A stretch of DNA of 64,000 bases from Legionella maioricensis (lineage in GTDB: Bacteria > Pseudomonadota > Gammaproteobacteria > Legionellales > Legionellaceae): positions 100,677 through 164,676 of the forward strand of contig NZ_JAJKBJ010000007.1 of NCBI RefSeq assembly GCF_023618015.1, given 5' to 3'. The notes beneath the pieces are model-generated. The model worked only from the letters and a program-made list of their open reading frames with translations. It was not told the DNA's origin and searched no databases. Shown here piece by piece: positions 36,730-45,503 of the stretch. Position 1 is the first letter of the stretch, and the number at the start of each line of letters is the position of its first letter. A program made the position numbers and the translations under genes.

Positions 36730-36926
36730 AAAACTACCAATTAAATAATAAAACTGGCAGGATTATATCATAAAGACTCTTTTTGTTTTTTATTTAAGCG
36801 TTAAACGGTAGGCATGCTGGCTAAGATGGTTGAGCCTGACCCATAGCGGCCAGTAAGGAACTAGCCCGTCTTTATCTACTCGCTTCGCCCGGAGTGAGGA
36901 GCACAGCCATTGATTTAAGCTGCTTA

Positions 36927-37013
36927 CGTCATCCCGCGGAGCTTGCGACGAGGGATCTCCTGAAATAGGCATGAGCCACATTATGCAAATCCTTCGCTTC
37001 GCTCTGAATGACG
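36927..37013. repeat. family C palindromic element, left of a small gene
   Basis: Starts cgtcatcccgcggagc and ends ttcgctctgaatgacg with catgagccacattatgcaaatcctt inside. A second copy with the same centre (gaaataggcatgag) lies at 37454-37540 in the same orientation. The two flank the 86-residue gene. The gap before it (36730-36926) holds no gene. Confidence 0.8.
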
Positions 37014-37125
37014 TTTCTTAAGTCATTGCCGCATTAGATTGAGGTGATGGCTGGAAAGTCCAAAAAGATATAAATAAGCTATAATTAAACAATAATTAAG
37101 CAACTTTTGGAGAGTGGAATTTAAA

Positions 37126-37386
37126 ATGAAAGAATACATATATAGAGGATTTAAAATAAATTACGATATTAAACCTGAAAAGAATTATATCAATTTATAT
37201 AAAGCATATGGCTATGTTGAATGTCTTAAAAACAAAAAAGCCAATAACCCCCAAATAAACTTCACTACTGAATTTCCTACCCGAGATGGAGCTCAAGAGG
37301 AAATAAAAAAAATAATTAAAGATTATATAGATTTTGAATGGGATCAGTTTTACAAGATTAAAAATGAATTTCCAAAGTTAAATTAA
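37126..37386 (+). CDS. small conserved-looking hypothetical protein
   Basis: An 86-residue basic, Lys/Tyr/Asn-rich protein (MKEYIYRGFKINYDIKPEKNYINLYKAYGYVE) without signal or membrane segments. The ATG at 37126 is favoured over the in-frame GTG at 37114 because GTGGA lies 7 bases before it and the GTG sits directly on GGAG. The composition is very AT-rich compared with the neighbours. The YIYRGFKINYDI opening is familiar from small Legionella proteins, but I cannot name a family. It is bracketed by two direct copies of a family C palindrome, an arrangement that could reflect insertion or mobilisation. Confidence 0.6.
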   Translation: MKEYIYRGFKINYDIKPEKNYINLYKAYGYVECLKNKKANNPQINFTTEFPTRDGAQEEIKKIIKDYIDFEWDQFYKIKNEFPKLN

Positions 37387-37453
37387 TCTTTTGTAACTCC
37401 CCACCCCTTGTATAGGAGATGGGGAGCAATATCATTGACTTAAGCTGCTTTCC

Positions 37454-37540
37454 CGTCATCCCGAAGAGCTGCAACCAGGAAGCTTCTGAAATAGGCATGA
37501 GGTACGTTTTGCAGATCCTTCGCTTTGCTCTGGATAATGT
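37454..37540. repeat. family C palindromic element, right of a small gene
   Basis: Copy of the element at 36927-37013 (cgtcatcccgaagagctgc ... cgctttgctctggataatg), with the shared centre gaaataggcatgag. More decayed at its right end, where cgctctggataa is repeated once. Confidence 0.75.
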
Positions 37541-37613
37541 TTATTTCGCTCTGGATAACTTTTCTTAAGTCAATGGCAGTGGAGATAGGAAGTTACCTAA
37601 TCCTGGCAGTTAC

Positions 37614-39017
37614 TTACAAGCCAGTAGCAATGGGGTTGACTCCTATATTGGGATTTACCCCACAATCATCAAGCAGCTTAAGTAAATTATTGCCTTTCCG
37701 AGTCAGTCGTTTAATACAATACTCATCCAGATAACTCTTTAAAACATAATAATAATCAGGCAAGGTCATAATACTCAGTATTTTCTCTGCGCGCTCCAAA
37801 TGCAGTACCATCCCATGATCACACGCTTGAAACAAAACCGCGCCCAGCATGGCGACAATGCTTGCTTTTCGCTCAGGACTGGCTATGTAAAATCGTTGAA
37901 TACATTCATCAAGAGCTCTGTCTTTATCCCATTCGACCCACTGATCATGCACATACATCGCCACATCAGGAGTAAAATTATCAACTGTACTTAATTCTTG
38001 CATTGCGTAAGCAACAGGAACTACGGCTTGAACATTAGCCCAGGAGCAATTACCGCTAATCTGTGGCTTAATCGGTAACTGTGCTATAGGCAATAAACCT
38101 AATTGCTGGTTAATTACGTGATGGAAATAACGCCGGTTTTGTTTTTTATAAAGAAAATTCTGGATGAATTGGGGAGTCAGTACTTCCGGCCTGGTTATTC
38201 TATAAATATTAGCGCTGCCTTCTTTTAAACTATTTTCACCTCGGTCAATTTTTGCCCACCACTGATGAAAACGAACAAAGCAAAGTGCATGCCCTCGACT
38301 GGCCGCAGGAAGAATTAACATGGGTGAGTTCAACAGCTCACCAATCCGTTTAAGATGATTCTCATTAAGCCTGGGTTGATGTTGATATTGCAGAAGTTCA
38401 GCAGCATCGGTGAATGCATCCATGATGGTATGGATAAGGGGAAAATAGTCTCTTAAATGACGGGTAGAATAACTGCTGATGAAGCGACGTAAGGAATCCT
38501 TCACGACAGCAACTGTGAACTCTAAAATAAAGCCTTCATAATCTAACTCAATAAATTCTCCCGCGGCATTAACGATGTCCACATCGCCCTGGAGCTCAAA
38601 TCGATGTCCTAACAGTTTGGCATTAATAAAATCCTGGGCAAAATCAAGTTTCGCCCCAAATTGATAGAGTAAATGTTTTAAGGAGTCTTGCCCGCGCAAT
38701 ACAGGATAAACTAATACAGCAAGCCCATTTCGCGTATACGCATTGGCATCGGCGCCATGCGTTAATAATAAGCGGGTCATATCCAAATCGTTATTATCTA
38801 CAGCCCAATGTAAAGGAGTTCGTCCCGTGACGTCCGGTTTGTTTACATCTACTTTATAATTAATTAATTGTTCGGCAATTTTAACCTGGCGGGTGATCGC
38901 ACATTCAATTAATGGAGTAAAGCCGTATTCATCAATGTCATCCAGAGAATCCCCTTCGCGCAGGTAGGCCTCGAACTCAGGCATTCGATGACTGATAATA
39001 TCATTCGCAATCGTCAT
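37614..39017 (-). CDS. ankH: ankyrin-repeat Dot/Icm effector AnkH (LegA3)
   Basis: A 467-residue protein matching AnkH/LegA3, one of the few Dot/Icm effectors conserved across Legionella. In L. pneumophila it binds host LARP7 of the 7SK snRNP. Ankyrin repeats are seen at ~30-125 (GFTPLIECA, GRTPLHWAVDNNDLDMTRLLLTHGADANAY). The C-terminal half is cysteine-protease-like: H243 in SRGHALCF precedes Q319 and C324 in KPQISGNCSWANV, a His...Gln-x4-Cys order like CE-clan peptidases (my reading). The ATG directly abuts the stop of the upstream Smr-like gene (TAAATG), so the two are translationally coupled. Assignment is by sequence memory, supported by length and domains. Confidence 0.88.
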   Translation of the reverse strand: MTIANDIISHRMPEFEAYLREGDSLDDIDEYGFTPLIECAITRQVKIAEQLINYKVDVNKPDVTGRTPLHWAVDNNDLDMTRLLLTHGADANAYTRNGLAVLVYPVLRGQDSLKHLLYQFGAKLDFAQDFINAKLLGHRFELQGDVDIVNAAGEFIELDYEGFILEFTVAVVKDSLRRFISSYSTRHLRDYFPLIHTIMDAFTDAAELLQYQHQPRLNENHLKRIGELLNSPMLILPAASRGHALCFVRFHQWWAKIDRGENSLKEGSANIYRITRPEVLTPQFIQNFLYKKQNRRYFHHVINQQLGLLPIAQLPIKPQISGNCSWANVQAVVPVAYAMQELSTVDNFTPDVAMYVHDQWVEWDKDRALDECIQRFYIASPERKASIVAMLGAVLFQACDHGMVLHLERAEKILSIMTLPDYYYVLKSYLDEYCIKRLTRKGNNLLKLLDDCGVNPNIGVNPIATGL

Positions 39018-39791
39018 TTAGGGCCCCCGAGGGGTAGGTGTTGAAGTGAATTTAGGCATATTACCCAGGCGCAATTGTTTTTCTTTATCTTGTTCTCTTT
39101 TCTCATTATCAAATTCCCGTCGCGCTTCAGTATTCAGTGGCGGTTCGGGATTTAAATTAGGATCTATTCCATCAAAACGCTGACTATCCAATTCAGGATG
39201 CTGCAAAATACTGTTTTGCAACTCTCCTTCCGGACTCATCTTTATCTCTTCCTCTGAGTGTTCCCGCGCTTTAACTGGTCCTAATTGTCGCTCCCCTTGT
39301 TGTTCAGCAAGGCGCCTTTTTCTTTCCATGGACTTTGTTTCAGCCACTAAAAAAGAGCTTTCGCGGTTTTTAGGGGGCAAGCGTGTAGGCAAATCAGCAT
39401 GAGATGCTTTTTTCAGTAATACATACAGCGCTCCAGATCCGCCATCTTTTGCTTGGGCACTGTGAAAAGCCAACACTTCATCAAATTGGGGTAACCATTG
39501 ATTGAGAAGATTTTTTACTAAAGGCGGTGCACCATGAGTGCTTTCCTTTCCATGAATAATTAGTACACATCGTTCATGATTTTTCGCTTGCTTCTGAATA
39601 AATTGAGATAAGGTCTCTCGAGCCGCTTCCGTTTTAAAGCCTTTTAAATCAAGCATTCCATCCCAAGAAATGTCACCACTTTTAAGCGAGTGGAATCGTT
39701 TCGTCGGAACTCCCGGATTGGAGTAAGACAAAATAGTATCAGAAAAAACAGGTTCGCTAATAAAATCAGATAAAGAATAATTTCTAGCCAT
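39018..39791 (-). CDS. degenerate Smr-domain protein coupled to ankH
   Basis: A 257-residue protein. Residues 5-128 are a clear paralogue of SmrB encoded at 43678 (LSDFISE..., GVPxKRF, the WLPQFDEVLAFHSAQAKDGG end). The two nucleic-acid/catalytic motifs are altered: LDLHG is LDLKG (residues 47-51) and HGKGG is HGKES (80-84). It lacks the N-terminal ~57 residues of SmrB and has instead a ~130-residue charged, probably disordered tail (EREQDKEKQLRLGNMPKF-type). It is the first gene of a two-gene operon with ankH (no gap). It probably no longer cleaves RNA. It might act as a partner or be a substrate of the secretion system, which is not shown by the sequence. Confidence 0.82.
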   Translation of the reverse strand: MARNYSLSDFISEPVFSDTILSYSNPGVPTKRFHSLKSGDISWDGMLDLKGFKTEAARETLSQFIQKQAKNHERCVLIIHGKESTHGAPPLVKNLLNQWLPQFDEVLAFHSAQAKDGGSGALYVLLKKASHADLPTRLPPKNRESSFLVAETKSMERKRRLAEQQGERQLGPVKAREHSEEEIKMSPEGELQNSILQHPELDSQRFDGIDPNLNPEPPLNTEARREFDNEKREQDKEKQLRLGNMPKFTSTPTPRGP

Positions 39792-39820
39792 TTTTTTCTA
39801 TAGTTCAACAGTTATAACTT

Positions 39821-39837
39821 AAAGTATAACTTAGGTT
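39821..39837 (-). promoter_or_regulatory. promoter element shared with smrB
   Basis: On the minus strand AACCTAAGTTATACTTT lies 29 bases before the ATG of the Smr-like gene. The identical 17-mer is found 28 bases before smrB (43633-43649). It contains TATACT as a probable -10. Confidence 0.7.
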
Positions 39838-40020
39838 AAAGAAAGTAGAACATTATTTATAAAAAGAGAACAGAATAATACGAAACAATGAAGCACTCTT
39901 TCTTTTATTATGCTCATAAATTGAGTATATACCTAAAAAATAAGAATTAACAATGCACATCTTTCCTTTATTAACAACAAGCTGATGGACTTTGTGTCAT
40001 TTCTTTAGCTCCACAAATGC

Positions 40021-40096
40021 GTAGCACGGTTACTTGCAACCGGGAGTGCCAATTTACGGTTTTCAACCAGATCCCGGCTGCAAGCAGCTGGGCTAC
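40021..40096. repeat. palindromic element, family D
   Basis: gtagcacggttacttgcaac... pairs imperfectly with ...gcaagcagctgggctac, with cgggag / atcccgg inside. Shorter relatives are the hairpin at 46499-46518 and the fragment near 51908. The gap 39838-40316 holds this element, the family A copy and no gene. Confidence 0.75.
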
Positions 40097-40136
40097 ATCT
40101 CTAATAATAACGGGGTAGGATAGCCAAATTAATATT

Positions 40137-40244
40137 GTAGGTTGGTGCTGAGCGTAGCGAAGCCCAACAATAAATTAGAATCATGGCATTATCTTGGCAG
40201 ATAGGCCCTGCTGTTGGGCTTCGCTACGCTCAGCACCAACCTAC
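40137..40244. repeat. palindromic MITE-like element, family A
   Basis: Near-perfect long inverted arms (gtaggttggtgctgagcgta... / ...tacgctcagcaccaacctac) with the centre aataaattagaatcatggcat, almost the same centre as the copy at 6395. It lies between the Smr-like promoter and the end of asd. Confidence 0.93.
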
Positions 40245-40316
40245 CCTCTTATGAGTTTCCTGAGTTAGCAAGGTAGCCCTTAATCGCTTTCACCCAGACT
40301 ACATCTAAAATAGGTC

Positions 40317-41339
40317 TTACAAAAACTCTCTTTGCAGAATTTCAGCAATTTGTACCGCATTCGTTGCAGCACCTTTACGAATATTATCTGCAACCACCCA
40401 TAAGTTTAAACCACAGGGATGAGAAATATCTTGCCGAATACGTCCTACAAATACTTCATCCTTTCCTATAGCATTTTTGATTACAGTGGGGTAGCTTGAT
40501 TTACCAATATTATCAACCACTTTGACCCCTGGAGCTTTTGCAAGTAGAGTACGTGCCTGCTCAGCAGTCATTGGTTTTTTTAATTCAACATGAATCGCTT
40601 CGGAATGACCATAAATCACCGGAATCCGGACTGCCGTTGGATTAACCAGGATGTTTTCATCCTCCATAATCTTACGCGTTTCCCAAACCATTTTCATTTC
40701 TTCGCGGGTATAACCATTGTCCTCAAACTGATCGATGTGAGGAAGAGCATTAAAAGCGATTTGCTGAGGATACACTTCAGTCGTTGCAGGTCTTCCATTC
40801 AACAGATCCGCCACTTGAGCAATGAGCTCGCTAATTGCTTTCTTGCCTGTTCCAGAAACGGACTGGTAAGTAGCCACGTTAATCCGGGAAATTCCTGCAG
40901 CATCATATAAAGGCTTTAAAGCCACTACCATCTGAATCGTGGAGCAATTAGGATTAGCGATGATGCCTCTTTTGGTATAATCGGCAATTCGATGGGGATT
41001 CACCTCAGGTACAACCAAAGGAATGTCGTCGTCATAACGAAAACAGGAGGTATTATCAACAACCACGCAACCCGCAGCAACTGCCTTAGGAGCATATTCT
41101 TTAGATACGGAACCACCAGCAGAAAATAAGGCTATGTCCGCTTTGCTAAAATCAAATTCAGCCAAATCCAGCACTTCTAATTGTTGATTTTTAAAAGTTA
41201 CTGTTTTATCTACAGAGCGAGAACTGGCCAAGGGATAAAGGGTCTTTATAGGAAAATTTCTTTCTGCTAATACGGTTAGAAAAGCTTCCCCAACAGCACC
41301 AGTGGCACCTACTATGGCTACATTTAATTGTCTGCTCAT
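40317..41339 (-). CDS. asd: aspartate-semialdehyde dehydrogenase
   Basis: Makes aspartate semialdehyde from aspartyl phosphate, feeding lysine/diaminopimelate, threonine and methionine synthesis. The NADP-binding GATGAVGEAF (11-20) and the active-site NPNCSTIQ (C132) are present, and the His-containing GHSEAIHVELKKP is intact. The 340-residue length matches the USG-1/Asd2 type. It is the third gene of a prmB-aroC-asd cluster with short spacing (24 bp after aroC). Product use is linked to dapA at 53473. Confidence 0.97.
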   Translation of the reverse strand: MSRQLNVAIVGATGAVGEAFLTVLAERNFPIKTLYPLASSRSVDKTVTFKNQQLEVLDLAEFDFSKADIALFSAGGSVSKEYAPKAVAAGCVVVDNTSCFRYDDDIPLVVPEVNPHRIADYTKRGIIANPNCSTIQMVVALKPLYDAAGISRINVATYQSVSGTGKKAISELIAQVADLLNGRPATTEVYPQQIAFNALPHIDQFEDNGYTREEMKMVWETRKIMEDENILVNPTAVRIPVIYGHSEAIHVELKKPMTAEQARTLLAKAPGVKVVDNIGKSSYPTVIKNAIGKDEVFVGRIRQDISHPCGLNLWVVADNIRKGAATNAVQIAEILQREFL

Positions 41340-41363
41340 TATTACCTCTTTATTTCATCATAA

Positions 41364-42422
41364 TTATCTACATTGAGCTTTATGTCTCAAGTAATGATCC
41401 ATTAATACCAAAGCCATCATCGCCTCAGCTATTGGCACGGCTCTGATTCCCACACAAGGATCGTGACGTCCTTTAGTCACTATTGTCACCTCTTCTCCCT
41501 GAGTATTAATTGTCTGTCCAGGAGTCGTAATACTCGAGGTAGGCTTCAATGCCATGCTTACTTCTATATTTTGTCCAGTAGAAATCCCTCCCAGGATGCC
41601 GCCGGCATGGTTACTCAAAAATCCATGTTGAGACATTTGATCCCGATGTTCGCTGCCCTGTTGGGTTACTGCACTGAAACCGGCCCCGATTTCTACTCCT
41701 TTGACGGCATTGATAGACATCATCGCAAAGGCTAGGGTCGCATCCAATTTATCAAAAACCGGATCTCCTAGTCCAACGGGTACCCCTTTAGCTATTACCT
41801 TAACCCGAGCCCCAACCGAATCACCTTGCCGCCGCAAACGCTCTATATAATCAGCAAGCTCTTGAGTTTGTTTGTTGTTTGGGCAGAAAAAAGGATTATT
41901 ATTGATTTCTGCTTCATCTTCAAATTGCAATACCAAATCACCCATTTGTTGCAAATGGCCAATTATTTCCAAATTTAAATTTCGCTGCAAATACAAGCGT
42001 GCAATTGCTCCTGCAGCAACCCGTACCGCAGTCTCTCGGGCAGAAGATCGCCCACCGCCTCGATAATCTCGATGGGCGTATTTGTGATGATAAGTATAAT
42101 CGGCATGTCCAGGACGAAATAAATTTTTAATTTCTTCATAATCACGAGAACGTTGATCAGTATTATGAATCAATAAAGCAATGGGAGCACCCGTTGTTTT
42201 ACCTTCAAAAACGCCGGATAGAATTTGTACCTTATCTTCTTCGCGTCTTTGAGTGGTATATTTAGATTGGCCGGGTTTACGTTTATCCAGAAAAGGTTGG
42301 ATATCCTCCTCTTGCAAAAACATACCCGGTGGGCAACCATCCACGATGCAGCCAATAGCGGGGCCATGGCTTTCACCAAAAGTAGTTACGGAAAATAATG
42401 TTCCAATCGTGTTTCCTGACAT
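41364..42422 (-). CDS. aroC: chorismate synthase
   Basis: Last shikimate-pathway enzyme, converting EPSP to chorismate with reduced FMN. It has 352 residues. Signature segments [48 protein letters not shown] and [15 protein letters not shown] are intact. The gene lies 11 bp after prmB, an arrangement conserved in gammaproteobacteria, and 24 bp before asd. No strong ribosome binding site is seen before the ATG, consistent with coupled translation. Confidence 0.98.
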   Translation of the reverse strand: MSGNTIGTLFSVTTFGESHGPAIGCIVDGCPPGMFLQEEDIQPFLDKRKPGQSKYTTQRREEDKVQILSGVFEGKTTGAPIALLIHNTDQRSRDYEEIKNLFRPGHADYTYHHKYAHRDYRGGGRSSARETAVRVAAGAIARLYLQRNLNLEIIGHLQQMGDLVLQFEDEAEINNNPFFCPNNKQTQELADYIERLRRQGDSVGARVKVIAKGVPVGLGDPVFDKLDATLAFAMMSINAVKGVEIGAGFSAVTQQGSEHRDQMSQHGFLSNHAGGILGGISTGQNIEVSMALKPTSSITTPGQTINTQGEEVTIVTKGRHDPCVGIRAVPIAEAMMALVLMDHYLRHKAQCR

Positions 42423-42433
42423 GCAGTACTCAC

Positions 42434-43345
42434 TTACTTAAAAAATTCTTCTAACTGTGCTTTAGTTAATAAAAATACACCCTGTCCACCATGACTCATT
42501 TCAAGCCAAGTGAAAGGCACCAAAGGATAAGCCTCACATAAAGCTTCTTCGCTATTACCTACTTCAACCACCAAAATACCTTGATCACTTAAATAAGCAT
42601 GGGCGTTATTAAGAATTTTTTCAACAATTGCCAAACCATTATTATTCGTTTCCAAAGCTAAAACAGGTTCATGCCGAAATTCGTCCGGCAAAGTCTGCAT
42701 CTCTTCTTTGCCCACGTATGGGGGATTACTAACGATTAAATCATATTTCTGCCGTGGGACGTTATTAAAACAATCTGACTCGATTAAAGTGAGCTGTTCT
42801 TCAACCTCCAACGCATCACAATTAATGGCAGCTACAGCAAGGGCTTCTGATGAAATATCAACAGCATCCACCTGAGCATCCGGGAAAGCATAACAGCAAG
42901 CAATAGCAATACAGCCGCTTCCTGTGCATAAATCTAAAATGTGATTCACATTTTCGGCATCTATCCAGGGAGAGAATTGATTATTAATTAACTCAGCTAT
43001 GGGTGAACGAGGTATCAACACACGTTCATCAACATAAAATGGCAAATCACAAAAATAAGCTTCTTTAATCAAGTAAGGAACAGGTACTCGCTGATTAATG
43101 CGCTTATCCAATTGCTGGCATAAATGTTTTTTTTCACTCGTGGTGAGTCTTGCATTGAGTAAATGGGGATCTATATCATAAGGCAAGGACAGACTTCTTA
43201 AAATCAGCGAACGCATATCATCCCACGCATTATCAGTACCATGACCATAATACAAATGTGCTTTAGTAGCACTCGTTAAACTGAAACGTAAAAAATCAAG
43301 GATAGTAACCAGTTCGTCCGTTTCTTTCATTATATAACTACTCAT
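42434..43345 (-). CDS. prmB: ribosomal protein L3 N5-glutamine methyltransferase
   Basis: S-adenosylmethionine-dependent methyltransferase that modifies a Gln of ribosomal protein L3. Motif [13 protein letters not shown] (138-149), the substrate-binding VSNPPYVG with NPPY at 207-210, and the N-terminal helical domain are in place. The 303-residue length and position upstream of aroC and divergent from smrB favour PrmB over the paralogue PrmC. GCGGAG lies 5 bases upstream of the ATG at 43345. Confidence 0.93.
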   Translation of the reverse strand: MSSYIMKETDELVTILDFLRFSLTSATKAHLYYGHGTDNAWDDMRSLILRSLSLPYDIDPHLLNARLTTSEKKHLCQQLDKRINQRVPVPYLIKEAYFCDLPFYVDERVLIPRSPIAELINNQFSPWIDAENVNHILDLCTGSGCIAIACCYAFPDAQVDAVDISSEALAVAAINCDALEVEEQLTLIESDCFNNVPRQKYDLIVSNPPYVGKEEMQTLPDEFRHEPVLALETNNNGLAIVEKILNNAHAYLSDQGILVVEVGNSEEALCEAYPLVPFTWLEMSHGGQGVFLLTKAQLEEFFK

Positions 43346-43414
43346 TAATGCTCCGCTTGCATTTCAATCTTTGGATAGCCGGACTTTGGTCTTTTTTACA
43401 AAGCTGATTAGTAA

Positions 43415-43500
43415 CCGTCGCGAGCGTTAGCGAAGCAATCCAGACCGAGTTTAAATGGAAATTCCAAGCTGGATTGCTTCACTTCATTCGCAAAGACGAC
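43415..43500. repeat. palindromic element, family E
   Basis: cgtcgcgagcgttagcgaag-caatccag on the left and ctggattgcttcacttcattcgcaaagacg on the right form an imperfect inverted repeat in the 332-bp gap between divergent prmB and smrB. No further copy is seen in this window, though it resembles family C in layout. Confidence 0.75.
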
Positions 43501-43632
43501 AGTTTTTTGCCAATTTTCAAAAAAGGCCAAAGTCGAGGATAGAAAAAGTACACAATTATACGGGACTTCTTATAAAACTACCATTTCAAAAAGAAGTCTA
43601 CTCTATGTTAGAAAAGATGTCCTCCTTTCCCT

Positions 43633-43649
43633 AACCTAAGTTATACTTT
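43633..43649 (+). promoter_or_regulatory. smrB promoter element
   Basis: AACCTAAGTTATACTTT, identical to the sequence in front of the Smr-like/ankH operon at 39821-39837 and at nearly the same distance from the start codon. TATACT is a likely -10. Confidence 0.7.
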
Positions 43650-43677
43650 GATTATAATTATTAAATTGATATAGATA

Positions 43678-44244
43678 ATGGCTGATGATTTTCTGTCCGA
43701 TGAGGACAAGGCTTTGTTTCGCGATCAAATGCGAGCGGTAAAGCCCTTAAACGAAACAACCAAACGGGTTAGCCGCCCCACCTCACCATCAGCCGAAAAA
43801 ATCCCCAAAACAATGACTCCCTCTGCGTTGAGTAAAAAAACAGTAGCTAAAAAGGACTATTATTTGTCCGATTTTATTAGCGAAACAGTCCTTTCCAACA
43901 CTCTTTTATCCCACTGTGATCCAGGGGTTCCAAGCAAGCGTTTTCGTGCGCTAAAGAATGGACTGATTCCTTGGGAAGCCAGGCTGGATTTACACGGTTT
44001 AAAAACTGAGGCCGCTCGCGAGGCCTTAAGTCATTTTATTCAAAATGAAGCCAATAAGAACAAACGCTGCCTGCTTATTATCCATGGTAAAGGAGGACAC
44101 CAGGGTGCCCCCCCCGTTATTAAAAATCTGGTCAATCGGTGGTTACCGCAATTTGACGAAGTCTTAGCCTTTCACAGTGCGCAGGCCAAAGACGGAGGGC
44201 ATGGGGCAGTATATGTTCTACTAAAAAGAAACAGAGAAGATTAG
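43678..44244 (+). CDS. smrB: Smr-domain endonuclease, ribosome rescue factor SmrB
   Basis: A 188-residue protein with an N-terminal helix (DEDKALFRDQMRAVKPL, as in YfcN/SmrB) and a C-terminal Smr domain with intact LDLHG (103-107) and HGKGG (136-140). E. coli SmrB is recruited to collided ribosomes and cuts the mRNA between them. It is divergent from prmB-aroC, as in E. coli, which supports orthology. It has a second, degenerate paralogue in front of ankH. No clear ribosome binding site precedes the ATG. Confidence 0.92.
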   Translation: MADDFLSDEDKALFRDQMRAVKPLNETTKRVSRPTSPSAEKIPKTMTPSALSKKTVAKKDYYLSDFISETVLSNTLLSHCDPGVPSKRFRALKNGLIPWEARLDLHGLKTEAAREALSHFIQNEANKNKRCLLIIHGKGGHQGAPPVIKNLVNRWLPQFDEVLAFHSAQAKDGGHGAVYVLLKRNRED

Positions 44245-44324
44245 TGACAAAAGTATACATTACTTGCGTTCACTCACCATTCTAAGGATAATTCGCCAAA
44301 TCATCCCAATTTCTCGAGTACACT

Positions 44325-44744
44325 ATGGAACACTTAAGTCAATTTATTATGAATCACTGGCTGCTTTGGCTGGCTTTTATTGTCGTTTTGGCTTTAACCT
44401 TTATTAATGAATTAATAACGCAAAAAAAGAAAGCAAAAGAATTAACTCCCCAGTCAGCGGTAGCCATGATCAACAATGAAAATGCAACAGTTATTGATTT
44501 ACGCGATAAAGAAGCATTTAAAAGTGGACACATAATTGATTCAATTAATGCGACAGTTGAAGATTTTGAACAACCTAAAATGACGAAATATAAAAATAAA
44601 AATATCATTTTAGTCTGTGCTCGTGGCTTGCAATCTCCGGCTGCGGCTGCCAAAATTCGCATTCAAGGCTACCAACCTGTAGTGCTGGCTGGTGGTATTG
44701 CGGCATGGCAAAATGCCGATCTTCCCTTGGTTAAAGGAAAATAA
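44325..44744 (+). CDS. yibN: membrane-anchored rhodanese-like protein (YibN-type)
   Basis: A 139-residue protein with one N-terminal membrane segment (WLLWLAFIVVLALTFIN, ~12-28) and a rhodanese domain. The active-site loop VCARGLQSP has C98 as the sulfur carrier. The domain faces the cytoplasm by the positive residues after the helix (KKKAKEL). It begins the yibN-grxC-secB-gpsA cluster known from E. coli; grxC starts 4 bp after its stop. YibN has been linked to the Sec/YidC machinery, consistent with secB here. Confidence 0.9.
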   Translation: MEHLSQFIMNHWLLWLAFIVVLALTFINELITQKKKAKELTPQSAVAMINNENATVIDLRDKEAFKSGHIIDSINATVEDFEQPKMTKYKNKNIILVCARGLQSPAAAAKIRIQGYQPVVLAGGIAAWQNADLPLVKGK

Positions 44745-44748
44745 TACT

Positions 44749-45003
44749 ATGGTGCAAGTCATCATGTACAGTACTGGTTATTGCCCGTACTGCACTAGAG
44801 CTAAAGAGTTATTACATAAAAAAAATGTTGCGTTTACTGACATTCGTGTCGATTTACAACCTGAATTACGCGACGAAATGATTGCTAAAAGCGGCAGACA
44901 TACGGTGCCTCAAATTTTCATTAATGGCCAAGCTATTGGTGGCTGCGATGATTTATATGCCCTGGAAAATCAGGGGAAACTGAACCAACTTTTAAAAGGA
45001 TAG
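44749..45003 (+). CDS. grxC: glutaredoxin 3
   Basis: An 84-residue glutaredoxin with the dithiol motif C12-P-Y-C15, the cis-Pro in HTVPQIF and the GG in [10 protein letters not shown]. It reduces disulfides and glutathione mixed disulfides in the cytoplasm. The ATG at 44749 is chosen over an upstream in-frame start at 44692 because that one lies inside the rhodanese gene and gives a non-family extension. It lies 4 bp after the rhodanese gene and 7 bp before secB. Confidence 0.96.
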   Translation: MVQVIMYSTGYCPYCTRAKELLHKKNVAFTDIRVDLQPELRDEMIAKSGRHTVPQIFINGQAIGGCDDLYALENQGKLNQLLKG

Positions 45004-45010
45004 AAATATC

Positions 45011-45499
45011 ATGACTGAACAAACCAATCCAGAACAACAAAATGACGAAGCTCAATTCATGATTCAACGAATCTATGTGAAAGATTTATCCTATGAAACA
45101 CCTAATACCCCAGCTGTATTCCAGCAACAATGGGAACCAGAGCTGAACCTGGATCTGAATACCACCAGTACTCAACTTGAAAATGGAGTGTTTGAAGTAG
45201 TATTGACTGTTACTGCGACCGTTGCCAATAAAAAAACAACAGCCTTCTTGGTTGAAGTGAAACAAGCAGGAATTTTCACCATTCAAGGTGCTGCAGCTAA
45301 CCAGCTTGATCATCTGCTCAACAGTTTCTGCCCAAGTATTCTTTTCCCTTACGCCCGTGAAGCGATTACCTCTCAAGTGATTCGAGGCAGCTTCCCGCAA
45401 CTCGTTTTAGCACCAATAAATTTTGATGCGTTATACATGCAACAATTGCAAGAAAAACAAAAAGCGGCTGGAGTTAAAGCAGAAGAAACGTCACATTAA
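45011..45499 (+). CDS. secB: protein-export chaperone SecB
   Basis: Tetrameric cytoplasmic chaperone that keeps preproteins unfolded and hands them to SecA. It has 162 residues with the SecB motifs [26 protein letters not shown] and [17 protein letters not shown]. The acidic N-terminus and C-terminal helix match the family. AGAAAT precedes the ATG, so translation probably depends on coupling with grxC. Confidence 0.97.
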   Translation: MTEQTNPEQQNDEAQFMIQRIYVKDLSYETPNTPAVFQQQWEPELNLDLNTTSTQLENGVFEVVLTVTATVANKKTTAFLVEVKQAGIFTIQGAAANQLDHLLNSFCPSILFPYAREAITSQVIRGSFPQLVLAPINFDALYMQQLQEKQKAAGVKAEETSH

Positions 45500-45503
45500 A
45501 ACG

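Noticed and set aside
45423..45503. N-terminal extension of gpsA
   Set aside because: It lies in the secB coding sequence in another frame and is not like any GpsA; the ATG at 45504 fits the family.
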